From Cordilura impudica (Eukaryota; Arthropoda; Insecta; Diptera; Scathophagidae), in the NCBI GenBank assembly GCA_963682025.1, contig OY821521.1, positions 119,761,520-119,825,519 on the forward strand: a stretch of 64,000 bases of DNA, in the 5' to 3' direction. Shown here piece by piece: positions 55,998-64,000 of the stretch. The notes under the pieces were generated by a model that was not told where the DNA came from, did not search any database, and was given only the letters and a program-made list of their open reading frames with translations. The position numbers were made by a program, and so were the translations under genes. Positions within the stretch are counted from its first letter, which is position 1. The number at the start of each line of letters is the position of its first letter.

Positions 55998-56726
55998 TTT
56001 AAGAAGGTACAGGGAGAAGCAGCCAATATAATTCGAGGTTTAACAGATAAATCATGGCAGAACGTGAAAAATGAGTTACTGAAGGTGTTCGGCATCAAGG
56101 AAAGCTACACCCAATTATATCATAGAGCACTATCAACAAAAAACAATGATGTAAGTCAATTATATAATAATTTAAAAACAATATTAGATAAGCTAAATAC
56201 AAAATACGAACAAGATTCATGTAAACCTTTAGAATTCAACCCAAATATAAATGAATCAATGATTTTTCGAACTTTTGTTAATAATATACCTTCGCATTTA
56301 GCAAGTATTTTATATAGCCGGAATATTAATATTATTCGCGAAGCATATCATTGTCTGCAGGAATGCGACATGATCAGGGAAAATAATCGACATTTTAGAA
56401 ATACTAATCAAAATATTAAATACACTAACCAAAATTCTAACCATAATTATTCTGAACCTCACCAAAGGCAAAATTTTAGACAAACAAATTTTAGAGCTAA
56501 TAGACAGAATTTCCCAGACCAACGGACACAAGGTTTTTCTTGTCGCCAAACACAAAACTTTCCAAATTCCAATCGACAAACGCAAAGTTGTGATAATCGC
56601 CAAGGACAATATTCGAACGTAATTCGAAATTCGCAACAGTTCCGACAATCTAACCAATCACGACAAAATTCTGGCCAACATCTCAATAATGTTGAACTGA
56701 TGGAAATAGATCATATTGAAGAGTGA
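55998..56726 (+). pseudogene. gag: Errantivirus-like gag remnant
   Basis: From about 55998 the frame reads a capsid-type segment (NIIRGLTDKSWQNVKNELL), then continues through the frame with LYNNLKTILDKLNTKY and FRTFVNNIPSHLASILYS, typical of errantiviral Gag, and ends in a Gln/Asn/Arg-rich tail (FRQTNFRANRQNFPDQ, and several RQTQ motifs). The N-terminal half is missing. The stop at 56724-56726 follows ...MEIDHIEE. The frame is open over 240 codons, longer than expected for a very old copy. Confidence 0.65.
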
Positions 56727-57094
56727 AATTGTTCCGAATGAGGAAGCAAATTTTCATTCAGCCGGAAAGAAAACGGTTTACCGATAGTATACTTAACTAT
56801 TGAATTAAAATGCACTTCCAAGTTATGAACGTATAAAATTAAAAAAACCATAGATTTGATGGAATAATAATATATTGAAACCTTTAGGTGCAAAAATTTG
56901 TTTAGAACGATATATCCAGATTAATGATAGAAAATTTTTTTTATAAATACATTTCCTTACAATTATGACGAGATTCCTGTATTAGAATTTTTAGATTTCA
57001 ATAAAGAGAACATTAAAAAACTTTTTACAGTCGACACGAATTCCGAAGAAAAAGAGTTTCTTCGTGATCTTATAGATAAAAATAGTGACTTGTT
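56727..57094 (+). other. Eroded protease region of the errantivirus-like element
   Basis: The stretch between gag and RT should hold the protease. I can read only scattered hints, such as a segment with IPVLEFLDFNKENIKKLFTV near 56970-57030. No DTG-type motif was found, so the protease appears deleted or mutated beyond recognition. Confidence 0.45.
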
Positions 57095-57772
57095 GTGTTT
57101 CATGAAGGTGATTCACCTACTCATACTCATGAGATAAGACATTCCATAATTACTACTACAGATAAACCTGTGTACTCTAAAATATACAGATATCCCAAAA
57201 TCCACGAAGAAGAAATTAACAGGCAGATCCAAGAAATGTTACAACTGAAAATAATTATGGCAAGTAACTCTGCCTATAATTCTCCTATCTGGGTTGTTCC
57301 AAAGAAAATGGACCAATCGGGCAGGAAGAAGTGGCGCATTGTTGTTGACTACAGAAAATTGAACGAGATAACGGTGGACGACAAATTTCCAATACACAAT
57401 ATAGAAAATATATTGGACAAATTGGGGAAATCTACTTATATTACAACATTGGATTTAGCCAAGGGTTTTCACCAAATTCTCATGAATACAAACCGTAGAA
57501 AAAAAAGAGCCTTCTCGATTTCCTTGGGACATTTTGAATACAACAGGATGCCCCTTGGATTAAAGAATGCTCCAGCAACCTTTCAACTTGTTATGAAATC
57601 TGTACTTAGAGAATATATTAATAAAATTTGCGTTGTTTATTTGGATGACATGTTAATTTTTAGTACATCGTTAACAGAGCATGTAGAGAGTGTCAACAAA
57701 ATTTTTCAGAAATTACGAGAGTATATTCTGAAGATACAGCTCGATGCGTTTTTTTTTTGCGAAAGAAACTGA
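57095..57772 (+). pseudogene. pol: Errantivirus-like reverse transcriptase fragment
   Basis: The 225-residue frame carries RT motifs WRIVVDYRKLNEITVDDKFP, ITTLDLAKGFHQILM, MPLGLKNAPATFQ and the catalytic YLDD box near residue 183. It ends in a frameshift at a run of ten T at 57749-57758. The next frame (57744-58202) continues with the RT thumb and tether. The catalytic core itself is intact, which shows that the break is recent relative to the rest or that the region was conserved by chance. Confidence 0.8.
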
Positions 57773-58202
57773 ATACCTTAGTCATGTTCTGAGCAAGGAA
57801 GGTCTAAGACCTAACCCGAATAAAATTGATGCTATTCAGAAGCTAAAGCTTCCTGAAACAACTAAACAGATAAAATCTTTCTTAGGAGTTACAGGGTACT
57901 ACCGGAAATTTATTAAAGACTATACTTTTGCACAGGGATTAACTAAATATCTAAAGAGGAATACGAAAATTAATCTCAAGGATCATAATTATCAGAATTC
58001 CTTTGAAAAATTGAAAAAGTTGATCATTAACCCACCGATACTTAAGTATCCAGACTATTCAAAAAAATTTAAATTGACTACTGATGCAAGTGATTATGCT
58101 GTGGGTGCCGTATTGTTTCCGGAAAATGATTCAATTGCCTATGCAACTAATCATTCTCAACAGGAAGAATTGAATGATAATTTTGGACACAGTCGTAAAT
58201 AG
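57744..58202 (+). pseudogene. pol: Errantivirus-like RT thumb and RNase H fragment
   Basis: The frame covers SHVLSKEGLRPNPNKIDAI, the thumb GVTGYYRKFIKDY and the RNase H start LTTDASDYAVGAVL. It stops after ~150 residues in a region with an internal deletion: the RNase H second half (the usual TDHKAL segment) is not seen in this frame, although TDNKTSETQTIDG appears just after it. Confidence 0.75.
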
Positions 58203-58830
58203 ATTTGAGAAGCATATAATACTAACTGATAACAAAACTAGTGAAACTCAAACCATTGACGGCAAACATAAAATTTTTTTAAACAGTAACGATATCATAA
58301 CAGGTACAATGACCGATATAATTAGAAGGAATATAACTATCAAGAAAAATTCGAAAATAGGCATTTACACCAAATTGTCTGATCATTTGTACAATAAAGT
58401 ACAATTAAAGCTAATTGAAATATTCGGTACCTCAATAAAATTTATCCGATGTGTTTATCACGCTAAAGATATGCAGAATGAAGATGAATTGTATAGATAT
58501 ATAGCAAAGTACCATAAAAATGAAACAGGTCATGCAGAAATTAACGAAAATTATTGTGGTTTGAAAACAAAAATTTATTTTAACAATCTTAAACATTTTA
58601 TTCAGAAATACATTAATAATTGTGATATTCTCAACAAATCCAAATATGATAGGAAACCAATAAAACAAAAATTTCATGTTACGGAAACACCAAAAGATGT
58701 TAATGAAATAGTACATATGGGCGTGTATACAAATAAGAAACACAGTTTTTTATCTCTCATTGACAAATTTTCAAAATACGGAGTTATGTTATATTTAGAA
58801 GACCGAAATAGATGTCGTAGAGAAAATTAG
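58174..58830 (+). pseudogene. pol: Errantivirus-like integrase N-terminal fragment with lost catalytic residue
   Basis: This frame holds the linker, the zinc-finger region and the start of the integrase core. The finger keeps HKNETGHAEINENYCGLK but its Cys pair reads NNCDILNK, where the second Cys is missing. The first core Asp is not present: the segment reads IVHMGVYTN where an Asp is expected. After FSKYGVMLYLED a stop ends the frame at 58830. The two losses mean that this integrase was dead before or independently of the frameshifts. Confidence 0.65.
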
Positions 58831-58843
58831 ACTCTATATATCA

Positions 58844-59137
58844 ATGACGGGTAAATCAAACAAAATAGTTACAGACAATGAATTTGCATCCATCAATGTA
58901 AAGAATTTTTTACGAGAGGAAAATATTACAGTTCATTTCACCAAACCTAACAACCATACGGGAAATGCAGACATCGAAAGATTACATAGTAGCATAACAG
59001 ACAAGTTTAGAACATTAGAAGTTCATCGATCAGAATTATCTGTACAAGAGCGAATGTATAAATGTGTTGAATGGTATAATAAATCCATTCAATCAACAAC
59101 GATGAGCAGACCATTTGATGTAATACAGGAACAATAG
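58844..59137 (+). pseudogene. pol: Errantivirus-like integrase core, C-terminal part
   Basis: The frame contains the second acidic residue in VTDNEFASINVKNFL and the glutamate in NNHTGNADIERLHSS, and ends with a stop at 59135-59137. It follows the first integrase part after only 13 bases, out of frame. A further frame (59200-59403) supplies the C-terminal basic region (RHKYEPRYRKLKVDNIHP, then KRPFKF). Confidence 0.68.
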
Positions 59138-59199
59138 ATAAAATAAAATTATTTAATCGATTAAAAAACTTTAAGGTTAGAATTATAACTAAAAGAAAT

Positions 59200-59403
59200 T
59201 TGAATAGGGAACAATTTAATTACGACAAATCAGAAGCATATGTGAAAAATTATAAAGCTTTAAGACATAAATACGAACCTCGATATAGAAAACTGAAAGT
59301 AGATAATATCCACCCAACTAACATTAAACGTCCCTTTAAATTTACAGATTCATATATTACGGCTTACGATTCTAATCCTACTAATAACACCGATAATGAA
59401 TAA
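59200..59403 (+). pseudogene. pol: Errantivirus-like integrase C-terminal tail
   Basis: This 67-codon frame has no ATG of its own that matters. It reads as the basic tail of integrase with ALRHKYEPRYRKLKVDNI and ends DNE at a stop. It lies directly upstream of the env-like remnant. Confidence 0.55.
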
Positions 59404-59815
59404 CTTATTGATTCAACCTATAAATGAAAGCAACAGTGGATATACGGAAATTAAGTTGGACAATGTACCAATGGTCGAAGCATATTCAACGATCTAAGTG
59501 AAATCCAGGAAATAATTAGCCACATTGAAAATAGTATACAGCAGTCTAACATAAATAAATGCTGCAGGGGTAGAAAGTAACTGCGACAGCAGGAAATTAG
59601 TTTTAAATAGAAATCAACTTCTTACATTTAATGATTGCGAAATAAAAATTGATGGCAAAAGTTATGAAAATAAACGAAAAGAATGTAAAACCAGTTTCGC
59701 ATTATCGCCAAATTTAAATTTAAATAATGCGGAAACAACTATTTCTTTGGATCAAATAGCAATAAGTGAAGTAGAAATTATAAAAGCTATTGTTATACTC
59801 CTAACAGCTGAAACA
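59404..59815 (+). pseudogene. env: Errantivirus-like envelope remnant
   Basis: Several frames give envelope-like pieces: one near 59440-59500 (IKLDNVPMVEAYSTI) and one at about 59577-59810 with CDSRKLVLNRNQLLTFNDCE and CKTSFALSPNLNLNNAETT, whose spaced Cys and Asn pattern fits the ectodomain of an errantiviral env. The middle of the protein is deleted, and signal peptide, furin site and transmembrane segment are not visible. It is not functional. The assignment rests on position and general pattern. Confidence 0.5.
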
Positions 59816-59890
59816 AAAAAAAAACCGCGGGTTTGCCTATTGTGTTTTAGCGCTGGCAGGCGCTGTCACTCGACGCCCAAACGGCGTCAA

Positions 59891-60646
59891 TGTTGCTGAA
59901 AAATTAGAAAATTAAAGAGCAAAGGCGGACAAGTATGCTTGCTAACTAACGAGAACAGCTTACCTACTTGTCTTCATCTGCTGCCGTAATGCACTCTCTA
60001 TTCTTTATTTATACAAAAATCTTATACCTAAGCTTAAATTATGAAAATAAAATTAATTGAAAAAAATAAACAAACATACAAACAAACAAAAAATAAAATA
60101 ACAGCAATAATATAATAAAATAAAAAAAAACAAACATTAACTATAACGCAATGCAGTTCATGGCCATGGCATACTTAACCAATAACAAAAAGAAAAGAAA
60201 TAATAATATCACAAATACCGTGGGAAAAACAAAATGACATACGTTAACATTTAATATACGCGGAAATTAACAAAAGAGAATTAAATCAATGTTGTTGCTA
60301 AAAATTGCAATAACAGAACATTGCGATACAAAAAAAAAACTCTAAAAAAGAACACAAACATAAGTAAGCCAACGCATGGTAACCGAAAAAAAATAAGCAG
60401 CACAACACCTGTCAATGCGGAACAATATCGTATTGCTCCACATTGAAAGTGACAAAAAATTCAAACATAAGCAAATGAGCCAATGTACGTTACCATGCCA
60501 AATTGTGTTGTATGTATGTTTCTTGAAAAAAAAAAACATTTAATAACTACGCTCGAGAAAAATCGATCGTTATTAATTAAATGAATTTATATTTCAGTTA
60601 TGGTTACTTGCAGTATTATTATTGTTTCTGTTATGTTATATTTTAA

Positions 60647-60688
<42 letters not shown>

Positions 60689-60833
60689 TTATTGTTATTA
60701 TTATTATTATTATTATCAATAATCTAATCTTATACTAATCTTATACATGTGAAACTCTGTTTCACAACATTCCTCCCCCTTTCCACGAAAACGATTATGG
60801 TATTATTATTGTTTCTGTTATGTTATATTTTAA

Positions 60834-60875
<42 letters not shown>

Positions 60876-60977
60876 TTTTTATTATTATTATTATTATTAT
60901 TGTTATTATTATTATTATTATTATCAATAATCTAATCTTATACTAATCTTATACATGTGAAACTCTGTTTCACAACA
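59891..60977 (-). repeat. Candidate copia-type LTR
   Basis: The interval begins TGTTGCTGAA and ends CACAACA, the inverted TGTTG...CAACA ends of copia-type LTRs. On the minus strand, a purine tract (GGAAAGGGGGAGGAA, complement of 60978-60992) lies directly before the start, so this would be a 3' LTR of a minus-strand element. A TATAAATAA box on the minus strand at 60011-60020 leaves about 120 bases to the end, a normal R/U5 length. GTCAA at 59886-59890 would be one target duplication; the partner is not identified. An internal (ATT)n run lies at 60647-60716 and again at 60837-60934. Confidence 0.5.
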
Positions 60978-60998
60978 TTCCTCCCCCTTTCCACGAAA
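60614..60998. repeat. Tandem duplication of LTR edge, polypurine tract and ATT microsatellite
   Basis: Two copies of a unit (start 60614 and 60801) contain TATTATTATTGTTTCTGTTA, an ATT run of different length, CTAATCTTATACTAATC, and ACTCTGTTTCACAACATTCC with the CCCCCTTTCC purine-tract complement. The second unit is longer because its ATT run is longer, so the spacing is 187 bases at the left edge and 208 at the right. The unit includes the LTR edge and polypurine tract. Confidence 0.8.
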
Positions 60999-60999
60999 A

Positions 61000-62050
61000 C
61001 GATTCCCACATCGTTTACCAGCGACACTGAACTGGCACGCTGCTTCTGCTGCCGCTATTGTTGATTCTGCTGCTGCTGATGATGATGGTAATGTTGATGC
61101 TGAAGATGACGTTGATGTTGGTGATAATGTTGTTGCTGATGATAATGCTAATTTTGATGCTGAAGATAATGTTGATGTTGATGATAATGTTGGTGTTAAG
61201 GCTGTTGATAGCGACCAAACCGATAAGGACGAATCCGGAACCAATGCTGATGATACTACTAATGACGATAATTTCGACAGTCGCTCTCTGGTTTACTGAT
61301 CGGGCAATGCGGACAATGCGTCTTTTTACTCTAGCATGTGCATGACCGTTAACTTTCACCTCGTTGCATAACCATTCCTGTGATTCGATTCCAATACTAC
61401 ACCATGACAATCGTTGGCCTGTTGCTTCATAAAACGGATTCTTTGCCACCTTCTTTGTAAAAAAAAATTACTTTGGCTGGCCGCTTCGTAAAACAAATTT
61501 TGGCCTGTCACTTGGATGACGGCATTGGGGACAGTACTTTCAGCAACGGATTGTTAATTTCCCGTTAGTCAATTGGTGCTTATTGTGGTATTCAACATAA
61601 GATCTGAGCACTCCCCTGATCACCTTCAATGATGAAACTTGTCGCAAACGGTGATCCAAGGCGAAAACCGAAAATTTTCAAATGATTCGCAATGATGCAA
61701 ATGGTTACGTCATCGCCACAGGAATCGGCTTGCTGCTTTGCCAAACGGATATAGTTCAGCTTAACTTTCCTCTTGACGACATCCCTGACAAACTAAACAG
61801 GAGTGTTGTATCGCTGGAACCAAACCAATAGCCAATCCATCGCATATAGAATTCTCGATGGATTCGTTCGCAATTCGCCCTTGCATCTGGGGTTGGATCA
61901 TCAGCTCCGTACAGGCATTCACCCCTATGTCCGTCATGTGGCCACCCATTAGACCTGTCAGCCTACTGCTCTCTGCTGCCTCTTCCGTTTTCTGGATGAC
62001 TGTTGCTCCACCTCGTTCCCCGTGGACTTGGGTCGGAATTCCCTAACTCT
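61000..62050. other. Unidentified region between candidate LTR and T-rich repeats
   Basis: If the copia-type LTR is real, this would be its internal 3' end, but I find no RNase H or integrase motif. At 61060-61270 a run of GAT, GCT, GTT and GAA triplets forms an imperfect trinucleotide repeat. The minus-strand frames in 61449-61015 and 61949-61761 have no recognised domain. Base composition is richer in G+C than the neighbourhood. Confidence 0.4.
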
Positions 62051-62219
62051 ACTAATATATAAAAAAAAATGGAGTATTTTATCTATTGAACGACTAACTA
62101 ACTATACGTATATTTTCTTCTCACATTTCAGTACAATATTTCCTTTTTCCAATAACTTTGTTTTCTAAAAATTTTCAAAATTTAATTTGGGAATATTCCC
62201 CGTCGTTCACCTAGCTTAA

Positions 62220-63070
62220 ATACTTAGTTTTAAATATAATTTTTTTTTTTTTTTTATGTATGTTAATATATATATATAGTTTTTTTGTATGTATTGTTTT
62301 TTTTTCTAATTAAATATGTATGTTTAATCTTTATATGTTTTTCTTTTGAAATATATTTCTCTCAATATGTGTATGCTTAGAGCATATTTTAATGTATCTT
62401 CTTTTTTTTTTAACAAAATATATTATTTATTTTTTCTAAATATGTATTCATATTTTCCTTTTTTTCTTATATGTAGGTTAATATGTATATATATATTTTA
62501 AATAAGTAGTTTTTTTTTAAATATGTATGCTATTATCTATATATATTCATTGTTTTTGTTTTTTTTTTAATATGTATGTATGGGGAGACCTCCCATTTTT
62601 TTTATCCTTATTACTCTTTTCTTTTTTTACGGAGGGGGCCTCCCATCTTTTCTTATTGCTTTTCTTGTATACTTATATATATATATATCATTTTTTTTTC
62701 AACCATTTTTTTTTTTTTTTTTACATATGTGGGGAGTCTTCTCTTTTAATTTTTTTTCTAGGTGAGGAGAACTCCCATCTTTTCTCATTATTATTATTAT
62801 ATTCTTTTTTTTTTTCTTCATTTTTCTTTTTTTTTTTACATATGTGGGGAGTCTTCTCTTTTAATTTTTTTTCTAGGTGAGGAAAACTCCCATCTTTTCT
62901 CATTATTATTATTATTATATACTTTTTTTCTTTTTTTTTTCAATCATTTTTAGTTTTAAAACGTGAGGAGATCTCCCATCCTTTCTCATTATTATTACAT
63001 ATTTTTTTTTACATGGGGAGATCTCCCATCTTTTCTTATTATTATTTCTTTTTTCTTTTCTTTTTAATAT
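62220..63070 (+). repeat. T-rich repeats with GGGAGATCTCCC-type palindromes
   Basis: Long T runs separate copies of a short palindromic motif: GGGGAGACCTCCC (62581), GGAGGGGGCCTCCC (62632), GGGGAGTCTTCTC (62731 and 62845), GAGGAGAACTCCCATC (62763), GAGGAAAACTCCCATC (62877), GTGAGGAGATCTCCCATC (62963) and GGGGAGATCTCCCATC (63015). The stretch from GGGGAGTCTTCTC to CTCCCATCTTTTCTC occurs twice in a row (62731- and 62845-), about 115 bases apart. Confidence 0.75.
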
Positions 63071-63899
63071 CTTTTCTTATATATATTTTTTTTAAATACA
63101 TTTTCTCCTCCATTAGTGGGTCCACTGCATCTGGAAAGTACCCCGCCGGCCTCATCGGCCCAACCGCAGGAGTGCGGCGACCATCCAGACGAATCCAAAT
63201 TCCGTTTATCTCCAACCTATGCTAAAAAAAATGTCATAGGGGAAAAAAATACTCAGCTAATACTTTACCAATACGCATTTACACCTTTGACAGAAAAACA
63301 ACTCAAATCACTGTATTTTATTGAATGGTTACTTTTGCTCTAATAAATAAAGCATTTTTCCCTAACAGCAGCACTGTTCCTATTTCTACGGCAATAAGAC
63401 ATCAGCAAGCCGACCCATCGGTGGTCCGACCGAAATCATATCTAAGCCCCTTGTATACACATGTCCAACCTAAAAATTCCAAAACACTTCAAAATAAATA
63501 ACAACAAATTATGGCACGTTTCCTTCCTAAACACTGCCACCCATATAAGGCATGACCGCATACAACGCGTCATCCTATTCCGGAGTAGAACGATTTCCTG
63601 CTGCATTCCGCAAACTGTAACCGGGCCACTGTGAGGCTATTCTTCGCAAAAACCCTCCCCACAGTGTATGCCGCGAATTTTGCGAGACTCGCTTCTGACT
63701 CCCCATACCAGATTCAATCCGTTGAACCATTCTCAACCAATAAGGTGTGCCCGCTACACATGGCGTCACCCTCCATATAAAAAAACTGAGGCTTCCTGGT
63801 GGGAGCCACTTGTCGGCGGGTTATGCATAACCCGCAACCTTCCCCTCAGCACCTCAAATACACAATTACTAAAATAAACAACAAAACAAAACCTTCATC
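63071..63899 (+). other. Mixed region upstream of the terminal open frame
   Basis: G+C content rises here. A 33-base phrase, ATAAGGCATGACCGCATACA and onward at 63543, reappears in diverged form at 63739 (ATAAGGTGTGCCCGCTACAC), 196 bases later. A 20-base perfect palindrome, GCGGGTTATG plus CATAACCCGC, lies at 63816-63835. A TATA box is seen at 63776-63785. Frames at 63116-63343 and 63668-63877 have no recognised domain. Confidence 0.5.
63776..63785 (+). promoter_or_regulatory. Possible TATA box of the terminal gene
   Basis: TATAAAAAAA lies about 120 bases before the ATG at 63900. A start site 25-30 bases downstream would leave a 5' UTR of about 90-95 bases that is rich in CAACAAAAC and similar, common in fly leaders. 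The ATG has TCATCATGG around it. Confidence 0.35.
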
Positions 63900-64000
63900 A
63901 TGGGCATGTGTATTAAATGGAATGATTTCAGACCAAACAATGCGATCACTGGTGGAACGCCCGTAAATGGTTATTATGCCACTTACGATTCTACCCCTTT
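63900..64000 (+). CDS. Partial open frame at the window end, unknown product
   Basis: The ATG at 63900-63902 opens a frame that runs off the window after about 33 codons (starts MGMCIKWNDFRPNN, later AITGGTPVNGYYATYDSTP). The pattern of a Pro-Asn-Ala-Ile-Thr-Gly-Gly step followed by a Gly-Tyr-Tyr-Ala strand recalls the repeat of insect DM9/DUF3421 proteins, but the length is far too small to decide. The codon use looks less AT-rich than the transposon frames. It is the only candidate host gene start in the window. Confidence 0.4.
   Translation, partial: MGMCIKWNDFRPNNAITGGTPVNGYYATYDSTP

Larger units (their letters stand above)
55970..59815 (+). mobile_element. Errantivirus-like Ty3/gypsy element, heavily mutated
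   Basis: Remains of gag, pol and env are found in order with many frameshifts and deletions. There are no LTRs. The RT is of the 17.6/297/Tom type, and the env-like remnant after integrase supports an errantivirus origin. It is the oldest-looking Ty3-type copy in the window together with the LINE remnants. Description only: the reading frames are scattered and no functional product can be expected. Confidence 0.75.

Noticed and set aside
60958..61300. Plus-strand Asp-rich frame (AAADDDGNVDAEDDV...)
   Set aside because: No ATG, and it arises from GAT/GCT triplet repetition.
61058..61345. Met/Leu-rich frame of 95 codons
   Set aside because: It is another frame of the same trinucleotide repeat.
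62527..62953. Phe- and Leu-rich open frames that look like membrane proteins
   Set aside because: They are translations of T runs and have no other support.

Overview
The window is AT-rich eukaryotic DNA built almost entirely from transposable elements and tandem repeats. The element families (mdg3-like and errantivirus-like Ty3/gypsy, BEL/Pao, jockey-like and I-like LINEs, a copia-type LTR, a mini-me-like repeat with a GTCC microsatellite) and short 55-67 bp introns point to a brachyceran fly, probably pericentromeric or otherwise repeat-dense DNA. That taxonomic call is an inference; no ordinary complete host gene is visible.

Layout. 1-2404: 3' part of a gypsy fragment (copy A). 4540-6630: a decayed C2H2 zinc-finger gene split by a 65-68 bp minisatellite, then a small spliced coding fragment. 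7400-8400: a T-rich array of repeated splice-acceptor-like motifs. 8430-9780: an element carrying a ~165 bp satellite. 9781-11391: a 3' jockey LINE fragment (minus strand) fused directly to the gag start of gypsy copy B (11392 to beyond 16956), nearly identical to copy A and sharing its pol frameshift. 19615-20226: a Ulp1-like protease reading frame. 20993-22319: a foldback element. 22637-31774: a nearly full-length jockey LINE (minus strand, 14-bp target-site duplication) split by a 4,852-bp insertion (23771-28622) made only of a 485-bp unit in a giant palindrome with its own 13-bp target duplication.

32520-34225: an inverted, diverged relative of the satellite-bearing element. 34470-38210: remnants of two more LINEs and a mini-me-like repeat. 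38718-40003: a decayed Pao-type gag, into which two nearly intact LTR elements inserted 14 bp apart: a BEL/Pao element on the minus strand (40004-48172, duplication ATTAG) and an mdg3-like gypsy element on the plus strand (48187-55685, duplication CGTT, LTRs differing at about 2 of 802 positions). 55970-59815: a heavily mutated errantivirus-like element with an env remnant. 59891-60977: a candidate copia-type LTR. 62220-63070: T-rich repeats with GGGAGATCTCCC-type palindromes. The last 300 bases hold a possible TATA promoter and the start of an open frame that leaves the window.

The retroelement genes follow normal logic: Gag packages RNA, protease matures it, RT/RNase H copies it and integrase inserts it. 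Only the elements at 40004 and 48187 look close to functional. The strongest candidates for something new are the 485-bp palindromic array, the Gag/protease-like ORF downstream of integrase in the BEL element, and the foldback element.
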